A stretch of DNA of 64,000 bases, taken from the NCBI GenBank assembly GCA_002104935.1, contig MCGT01000004.1:1054001-1118000 (forward strand), in the 5' to 3' direction. Every line of letters starts with the position of its first letter. Position 1 is the first letter of the stretch. This DNA comes from Hesseltinella vesiculosa (lineage: Eukaryota; Mucoromycota; Mucoromycetes; Mucorales; Cunninghamellaceae). Position numbers and translations under genes: made by a program. The notes under the pieces were generated by a model. It did no database searches. It was not told the DNA's origin and worked only from the letters and a program-made list of their open reading frames with translations. Of this stretch, positions 22,943 through 34,704 are shown piece after piece.

Positions 22943-23472
22943 TCACGGATGACGCCATGATAGTTTTAGTACTAGGGCTTTTTCTTCGAGCCCGTTGGCT
23001 TGATCTTGGCACTTGGCAAAAAAAAAGAGAGGGTGCGTGATTTTGAACGAGATGAGCCCCTTGAGGATTCCACATTGGGGTGAAGCACCGAAGGCAATGG
23101 GGTTCGTGGCAAAAAAATGGCTCTGAGTTTTGCGGGCTTTTCTATTTAGTTCATTCCTTTTATGAACTATGGACCGATCTAAAAAAAATGAATGAAACGG
23201 TCTTCATGAGTACTAAATAGCATCATACCCTTTTTGTTTGGTGTCACTTTTTTCAATTCGGGCCCATCGACTCCCACTTGCTTGGCAGTCATTGGCTGTT
23301 GGGATCCAGGTAAAGAACGGTCCAGGACGCCAGTGCCCAGGCACAGGCTTCCCATTGGCTCACAGCTCTTTGGGTCTTGTGTGACCGATGATGAAACGTC
23401 GTTTTTGTCGTCATCTTTAAAAATGAAATGGTGACTTGATCGTGGGGAGTGGTCCATTGGCTGCCCAGCCAT
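22943..23472 (-). CDS. Hypothetical protein, low confidence
   Basis: An open frame from ATG 23472 to a donor at 23228 (GTATGA) can be spliced to 22943-23178 (acceptor TTTTTTTTAG) in phase, giving about 158 residues: MAGQPMDHSPRSSHHF... then ...RKARKTQSHFFATNPIAFG... The protein is hydrophilic, Ser/Lys-rich, and no domain is recognised. A TATA-like ATATAA lies shortly upstream. A different 3' splice choice is possible (acceptor in the T-run before 23010). It could also be non-coding; only the consistent phase supports it. Confidence 0.3.
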
Positions 23473-24028
23473 TTGCTTATATCGTGCTGGATTGTGTCAC
23501 CGCCTCAATGTCAAGAAAAAATCGTTCCCGTCCTTCCACTCCAGCATAAGAAATAAAGCTGCACTTACTATTTTTTGGTGCTAGAACGGATAATAGGGTG
23601 AAAAGACGCGTCTGATGCACAAGTCAAGAGCCTTGTCATCCCCACCGACCTTCCTTGCATTCCCTTCTCTCCTTTTTTTTTTTTTTGCAGAAGCACTGGG
23701 TAAAAAATGGGGGAGGCAGTTTTTCAACGATGATGTTGACGGAGAAGTGAACAAAAATAACACCATCCTCGGTCATGCTTTTTTAGAATTAGAAAGTGTC
23801 GGCGTTGGGGTCGCACCGAGGTCATAAGCCAATGAGTGGCCATGGTTGTCCACTGAGAATAAGTTTGGGGTCCCCTCTCCCATGGTGCGAAAAAAAAAAG
23901 AAACGTAATAGAATCATGCGAAGAAGGACGACAACAAACAAACAAGGACGGGTATAAAATTTTTCTCTTCTTCCTGCAGGAAAATTAAAAAGGATGGGTT
24001 GGCGTCTGATGGTTCTTTTATTTTTTTT
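23473..24028. other. Intergenic spacer
   Basis: No gene recognised between the hypothetical gene and the CDS1-like stop; several A/T runs. Confidence 0.4.
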
Positions 24029-25246
24029 TCAAGCTGCTGCCTGGGCTGAACAAGATTGAAGGTACAGGTGGGTAAAAATAGCCATCAACAGCTGGCAGTC
24101 CATCCGATCCGTGAATCCACCATGACCTGGGATCGCATCGGCAAAATCCTTGACATGTTTTGCCCGCTTCAAAGCACTGGCGAAGAAACCGCCAAACGGA
24201 GCCATGAACGATGCAAACCCCGCCAGCACCAACGCATGCATACGCGTCAACCCCTTTCCACAGAAAAAAAAAAAAACCGTAAATATACAAGGTGGACACA
24301 AGTGTTTTTTCATGGTTTTTGGGAACCTCACCACCACATCTTTGTCAACAACCAGCCACGGCGCACACAGACCCGCCACCAGAATAGTCAAAAAAGCCGC
24401 ACCGATGAAACCTTCCCACGTCTTTTTCGGACTGATGGTCACCAACTGTGTCACACCAAAAGCCTGGCCACAAAGAAAAGCAAAGATATCATTGCAAATC
24501 ACAAGAACACATGGTAAAATCAACCTTGGAAAAATCAATTGGTCCCGAGTTGAGTACCTTTTTCTGATTTTTTTTTTACCACACAGAGCCAAACTGGAGG
24601 TTGGCATATAAAAAATAGACTTGACTGGTCGTATATAACTGGATGACATGCTGCCAGCAAAAATGAGCCAATTGGTCTTTCAGCATCGGCACTCGGAACA
24701 AAGCAATCGAGCAGGCAAACCCTTGAGGAGAGAGGATAAAAAAAAAAAAAAAAAAGTGAGATGAGGCTAGGCTTTCTTTTTTTTTTTTTTGGGAGCCCCC
24801 ATTTTACACAAGCAGTATGCCAGGACACAGCCGAGACGAAATGTTGCCACCCATTGAAAGGAACAGCTCTTGGCAAAAGTTTCGGCAAGGATCCATGCGT
24901 TCGCCAAGAAAAACAACCAGCTAATTGGCTAGGTCAGTCTTCAGACCTTTATTTTTTTTTCTTACGCACTTGTCCAAGGCACATTGGCATTTCTGGGCTG
25001 GCTGCACACCAAAGAGCGATAACGCCTGCAGCTCCTACTCAGATAAAGACATGATAAGATAAGGAAAAGGAGAATCATTCCTTTTACTCGATAGACTTTG
25101 CACTGCACAAACAGAATCCCAAGCACGATGACAGGTGGGCCATGATACACCACGCCTGCAAACAACCCCAACATGATGCAGGTCATGCCACTGCGATACA
25201 TTAGCTGTGATGTTAGCATCGTCATTTTTGAAAATTCAAGGAGCAT
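24029..25246 (-). CDS. CDS1: CDP-diacylglycerol synthase-like, shortened
   Basis: Membrane cytidylyltransferase family that converts phosphatidate plus CTP to CDP-diacylglycerol for phospholipid synthesis. Exons 25088-25246, 24966-25034, 24808-24928, 24580-24721, 24332-24524 and 24029-24253 give 302 residues. Diagnostic blocks: VICNDIFAFLCGQAFG, ISPKKTWEGFIGAAF, FGGFFASALKRAKHVKDFAD and the signature IPGHGGFTDRMDCQLLM. It is clearly shorter than usual Cds1 (about 440): the N-terminal cytosolic domain is missing, and the loop between WEGF and the signature is reduced to a few residues. Around 24985-25000 the expected conserved Pro-Trp lies in another frame (see findings). It may be a reduced paralogue or a decaying copy. 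Confidence 0.75.
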
Positions 25247-25513
25247 TAAAACCTATCTGGACATCACAAACACCGAGTTTTTTTTAAAAGAGATACATCT
25301 GGTGTCATATCATTGACACCAAGGAGGTCGAGGGATGAACCTCCTTTTTGTGTGGTTGCCAGGATGACCATGACCAAAAAGGAAAATTTGACGGATCGTG
25401 ACGAATCATGACAGCGGAGGATTCCTGCAAGAATTGGTCACCTTCTTTTCTCGTTCCTTTTGATCCTTTCCCCTCTTTTCTTTTTTTTTTTTTTCAAAAC
25501 AAAAATTAACACC
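25247..25513. promoter_or_regulatory. Divergent promoter CDS1-like / GlnRS
   Basis: Upstream region shared by two divergent genes; pyrimidine-rich on the GlnRS side with a long T-run just before its ATG. Confidence 0.4.
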
Positions 25514-28144
25514 ATGGATGAACTGATTCCAGTTTTTGTAAAGATTGGCCTTTCAGAACAAAAGGCCAAGGAAACAGCCAAGAACAAAAAGCTGGCTCCC
25601 ATGTTGGCCACTGTGATTGACGATGCTCAGGTCGGCGATGGTTGCGACAAAGACATTGGCATTCTCCTGTACCATTTGGCCAGTACGATCACCAAAGATG
25701 CGGCTCCTCATCGTGCGTATCTCGTGAACAAAATCACCAATGGCGACCTCAAATCCAACGATCAAATCACAGGCAAGTGATCTTATGAACATCAAGCCCA
25801 TGCCTATCTACGGCGTGACTGAAAAAAAAAAGTTTTTTATTCTTACACTTTTTTTTTTTTTTTGACATGGATTAGCTGGGATCAAGTTTGTGGACGACTT
25901 GCCTTCCATTGATGAAAAGGCATTTGATGAAGCCACGGGTGTTGGTAAGTTTGCGGTGGGATTGAAAAAAATGGAACTTCTTGCTGATTTTTTTTTCTGG
26001 CGGTCCTAGGCGTGGTGGTGACGGCCGAACAAGTAAAGGACTTGGTGACAGGTTTTATCAATGACAACAAGGACAACATTAGCGCCAACCGATACAAGAC
26101 GTTGGGCCCCAACTTGGCTGCGGTGCGCAAATTGGAGGCCTTGCGTTGGGCTGACGGGGGTGTGATCAAAAAGGAGCTGGATGATCAGTACCTGGCTTTG
26201 CTGGGACCCCGCGATGAGCGTGATGTACCCCAAAAGAAGAAGAAGGAACCCAAGGCTGCCAAGAAGGAAGCTGTCCAAGTGGAAGCGGCGCGCCCTGTGG
26301 ACCCCATGCGCATGTTCTATGAAGGAGAATTGGCCCGTCTGCATAAGCCTGGCGGCAACAAGCAAATCAAGCCCGAGCTGATGGATGAGCATTTGAAGAC
26401 GACCGGCGGCAAGGTCATGACGCGTTTCCCTCCTGAACCCAACGGCTACCTGCATATTGGCCACGCCAAGGCCATCAATGTTAACTTTGGCTACGCCAAG
26501 GCCCACAATGGCGTCACCTACCTGCGCTACGACGACACCAACCCCGAGGCTGAAGAAGAAAAGTACTTTACCTCCATCATCGACACCGTGCGCTGGCTCG
26601 GCTTTGAGCCCTGGAAGGTCACCTACTCTAGCGACTATTTCCAACAATTGTATGAACTCGCTCTTCAACTGATCCGCAAGGGTCTGGCCTATACCTGTCA
26701 ATGTACTGGTGAAGAAATCCATGCCCACCGTGGTGGCGACGACGGCGGTGCCCGTACAGCCTGTGTCCACCGTGACCGCCCAGTCGAAGAAACCCTCGAC
26801 CAATTCGAAAAGATGAAGCAAGGTCGCTACAAGGAAGGTGAAGTCACCCTGCGCATGAAGATGGATCTGGAAAACGGCAATCCCCAGTTCTGGGACCTGA
26901 TTGCCTACCGTGTGCTTTACACCCCTCACCACCGTACCGGCTCGGATTGGTGTATCTATCCAACCTACGACTATACCCATTGTTTGGTCGATTCGTTTGA
27001 AAACATCACCCACTCGCTCTGCACCACTGAATTCATCCAATCCCGTGAAAGCTACTACTGGCTTGTCGATGCGTTGGAAGTCTACAAGCCTGTTCAATGG
27101 GAATATGGTCGTCTCAACGTGACCGGCACCATCATGTCCAAACGTAAAATCCTCAAGATGGTCACTAACAAATTGGTCAACGACTGGTAAAAAAAAAAAA
27201 AAAAAATACGTGCTGGGTATACTCATTCAGGGAATCTATGACGTTTGGCTTGTAGGGATGACCCTCGTTTGTTCACGTTGGTGGGCATCCGTCGTCGCGG
27301 TGTGCCTCCTGAGGCGATCAACAACTTTGTGCTGGAATTGGGTGTGACCACCAACAAGACCGTGATCAACACCACTCGCTTCGATGCCAAGGTGCGCGAA
27401 CACTTGGACAACACGGCTCCTCGTTTGATGACGGTGCTGGAGCCTCTCAAGGTGGTGCTGAAGAACTTGGCCGACGATTTTGTGGAAGACATTGTGGTGC
27501 CCAACAAGCCTCGTGACGCCGCCATGGGTGAACACACGGTGCCCTTTACCAAGGTTCTTTACATTGACCGCGCCGATTTCCGTGAACAAGACTCCAAGGA
27601 TTACTACCGCATGGCGCCTGGCAAGTCGGTGGGTCTGTTGCACGTCAAGCACCCTGTGCGTTGTGTGGACATAGAAAAGGATAGCCAAGGCAATGTGGTC
27701 ACCGTCATTTGTGAGTATGAAAACGACGTGGCCTTCAAAAAGCCCAAGACCTACATCCACTGGATTGCTGACTGCCCTGCTCGCGGCTCGCCTGTGAAAC
27801 TGGACGAGGTGCGTGTGTACGAGCCTTTGTTCAAGCACGAAAACCCCGAAAAGGCGGAGGGTGGCTATCTCAACGACCTCAACGAGTTGTCTCTGTCTGT
27901 GGTCAAGGGTGGTCTTGCTACTGTTGGCATTTACGACCAAGTGGCTGACTGGGTCAATAAGACTGGGGGTAAGGACAAGGAAAGCATGCGATGGCAATTT
28001 GTGCGCACAGGCTACTTTTGTTTGGACAAGGATACCGACCTGGATCTCGACCTGGTCAAGAAGGGCAATGTCAAGGAAGCCCTGCGTCATATTGTCGTCA
28101 ACCGCACCGTCACCCTCAAGGAAGACGCCGGCAAGTCCTCTTAA
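25514..28144 (+). CDS. GLN4: Glutaminyl-tRNA synthetase, cytoplasmic
   Basis: Class I synthetase that charges tRNA-Gln. Exons 25514-25772, 25876-25944, 26010-27186 and 27256-28144 join in phase to 797 residues. The N-terminal eukaryote-specific domain (about 1-170) contacts tRNA; a Lys-rich linker follows (QKKKKEPKAAKKEA). The catalytic core has the HIGH-type motif PPEPNGYLHIGHAKA, YLRYDDTNPEAE, and the KMSKS-type IMSKRK. The C-terminal beta-barrel anticodon-binding domain ends at KSS. Intron 1 uses a GC donor (GCAAGT at 25773) and TTAG acceptor; the only nearby GT donor breaks the frame. Codon use is strongly biased, consistent with high expression, and the reverse strand therefore shows long spurious frames. 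Confidence 0.96.
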
Positions 28145-28831
28145 TTTATATTTTTTTTTAATATCAAAGTAAAAAAAAAAAAAGCACGGCCATAGAGCCT
28201 ATGTCTGACCTGGAAGCCCACTTTCTTATTTTTGGCCGAGCTTCTCCTGGCTTGAAAGAGTGAGTCTGAGCCTCTCCCTACAAGGTCGTGCATTTTAGTG
28301 TGTGAGAGGTCTGCTCGTATGTGAGTAGCAGCCTTATCTGCTGTGGCCAGTTTCAGACGCCGATCACCCCCGCTCACTTCAAGCTTGCCAGGGCCAAGCA
28401 TACGACCTGCCATGGCCCTGTTTGGTCGTCGAGGTAGCTCTCGTTTTGGACACGAATACTGTCCAAAAGGTTTCAACGGCAATCAACCGAAAGAACACTT
28501 TCACTCGCCTCCCGCCAGCCTCCATTTGTGCGTGGCCCAGCTGTCAAGGGTTGGTCATGCCCTCCATTGTTCAGGTGTGCGTGTGTTAACTGTGTTAACG
28601 AAAGGAGCGTGGGTTTATTTTCTTTGTTGCAATGAGCAAAAATAGGTCATTAGGCGGGGTGAGAAAGAAGGAGGGTAAAAAAAACATAAGCAATGAAAAA
28701 AAAAGGAGGGGAGGGAGAGGGCAAATGAAAAAAATGAGAGAGATCATGGAGTCTATGTGTCTAAGAGAAAAGAGCAGGTCTATAGCTGGGGTATCCAAGA
28801 AAGTCGTGTAAAAAAGAAGGTGTATCGGCTT
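28145..28831. other. Convergent 3' spacer
   Basis: Between the GlnRS stop and the stop of the minus-strand zinc-ribbon gene. AT- and GA-rich in its second half. No gene recognised. Confidence 0.4.
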
Positions 28832-29220
28832 TTAGACATAGGGCAAGGAATGAAGGCTGGGGTTGGGATGGATCAAATGCTTTTTTCGGGTGGGCAGGCT
28901 GAAGAGACTTGGCGATTGGGCCAAGCGGTCGCGTGGTTTGTCATCCGCCCAGGTCTCGGGCAAAGATCTATTTTTCCAGTCGCAAGCATGGCATTCATAT
29001 CGTACAGTGGCGGTGTCTTTGATTCGTCTGTTGAAAAGGATCAACTGACGTTCGGTTCGGGTCAATTGCACGGTGGCCAATGCCTTGCATTTGGGACAAG
29101 GATGCCCTAAATGTTCCAATACCACCTTTTTCCCGGATCGGCCAGCTGGAAAAAAAAAATCAGCAAGACACGTAACCGCCTCGATGCATCTTTACCAACG
29201 ACAAAGAGGTTCTTCTCCAT
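28832..29220 (-). CDS. Small zinc-ribbon protein
   Basis: Exons 29196-29220 and 28832-29145 join in phase to 112 residues. After a short start (MEKNLFVVAGRSGKK) come two Cys pairs, CPKC and CHAC, about 40 residues apart with an aromatic/basic stretch between (RTERQLILFNRRIK). This spacing resembles fungal small zinc-ribbon (zinc-ribbon_15-like) proteins of unknown function. The tail after the second pair (KPRDRLAQ...) is low in conservation. Zinc binding is inferred from the Cys pattern only. Confidence 0.65.
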
Positions 29221-30107
29221 ATTGGCATAAGTTTTAAACGGGGGGAAAAGTAAAAGGAAGAAAAAATGAAAGGTGGATAATGAAAGGCCACTTTTATTTG
29301 ACGGGTTCTAAAAAAGGGCAAATGGATCTGCCTCTGGAACGAGATGGTTCCTTTTTTACAGGGTTTGCTATGAGCCACGTTGTTTTGGGGATAAAAAAAA
29401 AACATCTGGTTGGTTTATTAATTCATAATCAACCCATCCATCGACCCACATCCTTTTTAAAGTCATCGGATTATGATGAATGGTGACTTGAACCGTCGGG
29501 AAAACCCCAACAACCCCTCCTTTTTTTTTTCTAGATTTTCAGAATTTTAAAGCTAGTCCTTTGCTATTCATTATCCTCTGAAAAGAACAAAGAAAAGTGA
29601 ATGGATGGCATTTGAGACATGCATGTAGAAGAACTCAGCACATCTCTTCAAAAAGACCCTTTTTTTTGGGATGGCCATGATTTAAACCCCGGCGTTGCTC
29701 CCTTGTATCTCTTTTCAAATGTAAGCATGTTGTATTTTTTTAAACAAAGAGACTAAAATTGGAGCCTTTTTTTTTGAAGAGCAAGTCAAAAGTTGATGAC
29801 AATACAAAAAAAAAAAAGATCTTTTTATCGCCAGGCGTGTGCCCCTTGGTCTCCTGCTTGGTTTCTGATGTTTCTTTTTCTTTCTTAGACGCCCCTGATG
29901 CTCTCCCTTTAAGAGGTGCTCTATTGAACCCGGGTATCTCCTTTTTGTTACAAACATGGTTACATACAAATATGGATGAAAAGCAAGCTTAAAATTATCC
30001 AGGCAAGTCCTCTCACTCTTTTTTTTTTTTTTTACTCCCTTTTTTTTTCTTCTCTTTTTTTTTTTTATTTATTTCCATTCCTTTTTTTATATGCCATTGG
30101 TTACTAT
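29221..30107. other. Intergenic spacer with T-runs
   Basis: Divergent spacer before the disordered-protein gene. T-runs increase toward 30019-30070, just before the start codon. An upstream ATG at 30091 opens a short frame overlapping the main start. No gene recognised. Confidence 0.45.
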
Positions 30108-31484
30108 ATGTCTAATACAGCCCATGAAGTTACCTTTGACCTATCTCATAGCAACGTCAATACGGTGACTGGCCAGCCAATGGAAGACCATGATACCCCA
30201 GTGAGCTATCGATCGGCCCTCTTGTCCAAAGTCAAGGATGGCCTGTTTCGACTGGTGGGCAAGCGTCACACTTCACTTGTTCATTCCTTACGACCCAAAC
30301 GAACCAATCCACCCCCTACTCAGCTGGATGACCCCGACAACGCGCCTGTGGATCAGACCAGTCTCTCGTCTCCTTTACCATCGCAACCCTTGTATGACCG
30401 ACCGATCGAGGAGCTGCGTCATTTGCATAAAGACAACGATGTTGAACGATCTCGCTATGAGCGAAAACAGCATGTGCGGCGAGCGTCGCTTGCATCGCTT
30501 CAAGCCTCCGGGTCGCCCCTGATCCCAAAAAAACTGACCCGACATCGTCACACCGGCAGCCTGCAGCACTATACCTCCTCCTCGCCTGCACCTCCTCAGC
30601 CCATTCTGAATCCCCATTTCAATCCCAGCAACAACGCCAGCATCCTGACCACTTCCAGTGCCAGCTCGATTTCCGGTGGCCCTGCCTCGTTGCAGCCTCT
30701 GCAGCCTTCCGGCCATCGGCCTTCTCACTATGGCCATACCCGCCATTACTCTCAGTTGTCGTCGTCCAACATCACCGTCAATTCCGAAGATCTGACAGCC
30801 AAAGAGTTTGCCGACATGGCCGGCATCCGCATTTTGGCCGAGACCGACGACATGGACGACCAGGAAGACACCCACACCTCCTCCATCTCGCCCTTGACCC
30901 AGCATGCCGCCACCCTACCCTACCCACGCCATCCCCATCCATCCTTCCACCCTGCCTCCTCCTCCTCTTCTTCTTCGGTCACTACCCCCAATCAGGACGA
31001 CATCCATCATTGGTCAGTGCTCAGCACCAGCTCGCTTCATTCTCAACAAAGCGTCCGTATCTGGGATCAAAATTTCTGGCGTCGCCCAAGCTTCGACGAA
31101 GCCAAGCCGCCTCTCCCTCCCTCCTTGTCTCCCTCCACCCTTCCTCCACCCTTGCCCACCTCCACCTCGTCTTGTGGGCTTTTGAACACCAATCATCTGT
31201 TACCACCTCTTCCCGAGCCCTCCAATGGTCGGGTTCCTTTACGCAAGCACCGTTCTGCTCTGTTCCAGCATCGCGCCACCCTTTCCCTCCCTCCACCTTT
31301 GCCAGCCCCCTCGAAAGTCAAGACGCAGCATACCAAGAGTAAAAGCACCACCACCTGTGAGCTTCCCATTGTCCATGAACTTCGTCGCATTCAATCCATG
31401 TCAGCCGACAAGAAAGAAAAGACCGATCAGCAAGTCCTTCGTAAAGGTCGGTTCGAAATCCAGTTACGTTCTGCCACCTCTTGA
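30108..31484 (+). CDS. Disordered hypothetical protein
   Basis: Single-exon open frame of 458 residues starting at ATG 30108. I do not recognise it. It is rich in Ser, Pro, His and Thr with poly-Ser (eight residues), poly-Pro/Leu stretches and several basic-Ser sites (RRASLAS, RRPSFDE) that look like kinase targets. Two more conserved-looking spots are the DLTAKEFADMAGIRILAETDD helix and a C-terminal LRKGRFEIQLRS. The RKGRFxI-type ending recalls short docking motifs for kinases (RFx[IV]); this is only a pattern. A uORF at 30091 could dampen translation. Confidence 0.7.
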   Translation: MSNTAHEVTFDLSHSNVNTVTGQPMEDHDTPVSYRSALLSKVKDGLFRLVGKRHTSLVHSLRPKRTNPPPTQLDDPDNAPVDQTSLSSPLPSQPLYDRPIEELRHLHKDNDVERSRYERKQHVRRASLASLQASGSPLIPKKLTRHRHTGSLQHYTSSSPAPPQPILNPHFNPSNNASILTTSSASSISGGPASLQPLQPSGHRPSHYGHTRHYSQLSSSNITVNSEDLTAKEFADMAGIRILAETDDMDDQEDTHTSSISPLTQHAATLPYPRHPHPSFHPASSSSSSSVTTPNQDDIHHWSVLSTSSLHSQQSVRIWDQNFWRRPSFDEAKPPLPPSLSPSTLPPPLPTSTSSCGLLNTNHLLPPLPEPSNGRVPLRKHRSALFQHRATLSLPPPLPAPSKVKTQHTKSKSTTTCELPIVHELRRIQSMSADKKEKTDQQVLRKGRFEIQLRSATS

Positions 31485-32037
31485 CCTTTTTTTTTTTTTT
31501 TTTTTGTATCCATGTTCCTCACTTCCTCTCCTTTTTATTAAAAAAATCCTTTTTTTTTTTTACTGTCTATCTATGGGTAAAAACCGCCTGCTTGTCTGTG
31601 CTCCTCTTGGAAAAAGGAGTTCGTCTTTTTTTTTTTTTTTTTACCCTTGGTCAGGAAATGCAAATTTCCCGTTGGTGCAGTTTTTTGTCCTCCCCCATTT
31701 TTTTCCCACGGCCCCTTCCTCGGTTTAATTTTGTATCCATGTTTTGATGGGATCCTCCAAGCCATTGTCTTGCCCACCATTGAAAGAAGACGGACAAGCC
31801 AAGTGGATTCATGCAAAAAAGAGCACCGTCTAAAATGTTAGTCATTGTTCATCCAAGGGTCATGATTGGCCGATAGATCGCGGGAGAACAAAAAGAAACC
31901 AGACGGACTTTTTTTGATGCTCGCAGTGACATGATGAGTCAAGTTTTCCGCTACAAAAAAGCGCAAAAAAAAAAAAAATCACTTTTTTTTCCTTTTTCCT
32001 TCCACGTTACTTTTTTATATTTCTATTGTGCTCGTCC
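31485..32037. other. Intergenic spacer
   Basis: 3' flank of the disordered-protein gene and promoter of threonine deaminase; four T-runs over 10 nt. Nothing else recognised. Confidence 0.4.
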
Positions 32038-34119
32038 ATGGCCCCACCAAGAACAGAAGCTGAACATACAAATGGGCATCAACCACCACCATTGACCAAC
32101 GACAAGGACCAGCCCGACTATCTCAGGTTGATCTTGACAGCTCGAGTTTACGACATTATCAAAGAAACGCCCTTGACCGAGGCTGTCAATCTCAATGGCA
32201 AGCTGAATGGCGGACGGGTCTATCTGAAGCGTGAAGATCTGCAACCTGTCTTCTCATTCAAGATCCGGGGGGCCTATAACAAGATGGCCCATCTCACTGA
32301 AAAGGAAAAAAACGCTGGCGTGATTGCTTGTTCTGCAGGTAAAAAAACGTGGTTGCGGTTGATCCTCGTTCACCCTTGAATTCCCGTGGCCTCCCACTAA
32401 AAATCAAGCAACATTAGGGTTCAAGAGTACAAAAAACGTTAAAAGGTATTGATTTGGAATATTCGTTTTATTTAGGAAATCATGCCCAAGGTGTAGCCTA
32501 TGCCGCCAAACATCTGGGAATCAAAGCCAAGATCGTCATGCCCATTCCGTCTCCTTCCATCAAAGCAAGTTTTTTTTTTTTTTTTTTTTTCCTCAAACTG
32601 AACTGTTTTATTTATTTGTTTACAGTGGCGTAATGTCAAACGACTTGGTGGCGAAGTGGTATTGTATGGCAATGACTTTGATGAAGCCAAGGTAGAATGT
32701 GCAAGACTGATGGAAAAAGAAGGCTTGACCAACATCCATCCTTACGATGACCCCTATGTTATTGGTAAGGAAAAAAAGATGGGCGGCGATTCCCAGATTA
32801 TTTTTAACGGAAGGACAAACACTTTTTTTTTTATATTATATTATATTTATAGCTGGCCAAGGAACGATTGGGTTGGAAATCCTTCGTCAACATGATTTGG
32901 CTGACATTGCTGCCATTTATGTATGTGTGGGTGGAGGTGGGTTGATTGCTGGGATCGGTAGTTATGTGAAACGTATTGCCCCACACATCAAAATCATTGG
33001 CTGTGAAGCCAGTGACGCCAACGCGATGACCCAATCGATGCAAGTCAAGGAACGTGTCATGCTCAAGGAAGTCGGCCTGTTTGCCGATGGTGCAGCTGTA
33101 CGATTTGTAGGGGAAGAAAACTTTCGAGTGGCCGAGCCTTTGATCGATGATATGATCAATGTCAGCAACGATGAAATCTGTGCTGCCATCAAAGATGTGT
33201 TTGAAGGCAAGTGCAATAGGAGATCCAAAGCACTCCCCCCTCATTTTTTTTTTCTGCAGACACTCGAGCTATCTGTGAACCCACAGGAGCTGTGTCGGTC
33301 GCGGCGATCAAGAAATATTTGCAATTGCACCCCGAAGAAAAAGACCGAGGCATCCATGTGGCTGTGATCTCTGGAGCCAATGTGAATTTTGATCGATTAC
33401 GGTTCATCAGCGACCGAGCGGAGCTGGGGGAGCAGACCGAAGCCTTTTGCACAGTGATTATTCCCGAGCAGCCTGGTAGCTTCATGACCATGGTTGAACA
33501 AGTCTTGCCTCGCAACATCACCGAATTCTCCTATCGCTATGCCTCTCCAGAAAAGGCCCGTATCTACATTAGCTTCAAAGTCAACCAGCTGGCCACCGAG
33601 GTCGAGGAAGTCCTGGGCAAGTGGAAAGAGCATGGGATGCGTGGCTGGGACGTCAGTCACAATGAACTGGCCAAGACACATGCAAGGTACATGATTGGCG
33701 GGCAGCTCAAGGATGGGCACGAACGTGTCTTTAGATTCAGTAAGTACAAAAAGACCAGATAATTAAAGCTAACATGGCACTTTTTTTTTTTTTTACTCTT
33801 TCTTTCCACATTGGATTTAGTTTTCCCTGAGCGACCTGGTGCCTTGATGAAGTTTTTGAATGCGTTGCGTATTTCATGGAATGTCTCCTTGTTCCATTAT
33901 CGAAACCATGGCGACGGTAAAAAAAAACCTGCGATTTTTTTTTTTCGTCTATTCATGCAAACTTTCTTGGTCATAGACATGGGCAAGATTTTCGTTGGCA
34001 TTCAAGCTCCTCCAGAAGAGAACGAAGCATTGACGGCTGCTTTGGATCAACTTGGTTATACCTATGTGGAAGAGACCGACAATGTGGTCTACCGGGCATT
34101 TTTGTTAGATGAAGAGTAA
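32038..34119 (+). CDS. ILV1: Threonine deaminase (threonine dehydratase)
   Basis: PLP enzyme converting threonine to 2-oxobutanoate, first step of isoleucine synthesis. Exons 32038-32338, 32476-32564, 32626-32764, 32853-33206, 33260-33739, 33821-33916 and 33977-34119 join to 533 residues. The PLP lysine is in [23 protein letters not shown] and the phosphate loop [13 protein letters not shown] follow. The C-terminus has two ACT-like regulatory domains ([19 protein letters not shown] and [17 protein letters not shown]), the site of isoleucine feedback in the family. Introns 2 and 4 (donors at 32565 and 33207) are GC-AG with GCAAGT. No strong mitochondrial presequence is seen in the first 30 residues, although fungal Ilv1 is usually mitochondrial. 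Confidence 0.95.
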
Positions 34120-34704
34120 AATAAAATATAAAGACTTGGAACAAAAGAGGAGGCAAAAGGAGGCGGGACCCTTGACAGGATGGAATGTCTTTTCTGATCC
34201 AGCGGACTCTGAAACCTGGTGCTCGTGCCTGTTTTCCTGTCTTCTTATTATTACTTTTTTGATTTCCACACGGAACGATGGTTGCGTGACCGATTGGCAT
34301 GAGGTTCTTTCCTCTAGATGTGCTGCTCAAAAGCAAGTGGAGGATAGGTCCGAGATAGGTCGGTTGAGGTCGCATTTTGGGCGATGATTGTAACTTGTTT
34401 CGTGGCATGTGAAAAAAGGAGTTCAAAAAATAGGAGGGCGTCAAATCTTTTTTTTTTCTTGCTGGTCTTTCCCTTTCTTTTCTTTTTTTCTTCCATTGTC
34501 CATCAACATCATTGACCCATCTTCTTGTACATTATTGTACTGCCGATCAGCCTTTTTATATATATATATTGTGTATGTTATTTGCAGAGATCCAGATGGG
34601 CAACGCAATAACCCACTCTTTTTATTGTGTATAGGTCTGCAACACACACCACTCACATACCCCCTCACGCTTTTCTCCCTGATATCCTACCTGTCTAAAG
34701 AACG
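34120..34704. other. Intergenic spacer
   Basis: 3' flank of ILV1 and promoter of the J-domain gene. A TATATATATATT stretch lies at about 34558-34569. No gene recognised. Confidence 0.4.

Noticed and set aside
26006..27226. 406-residue minus-strand open frame opposite GlnRS (and 284 residues at 27236-28090)
   Set aside because: Antisense shadow of a highly biased gene; no domain, and the plus strand encodes a perfect GlnRS.
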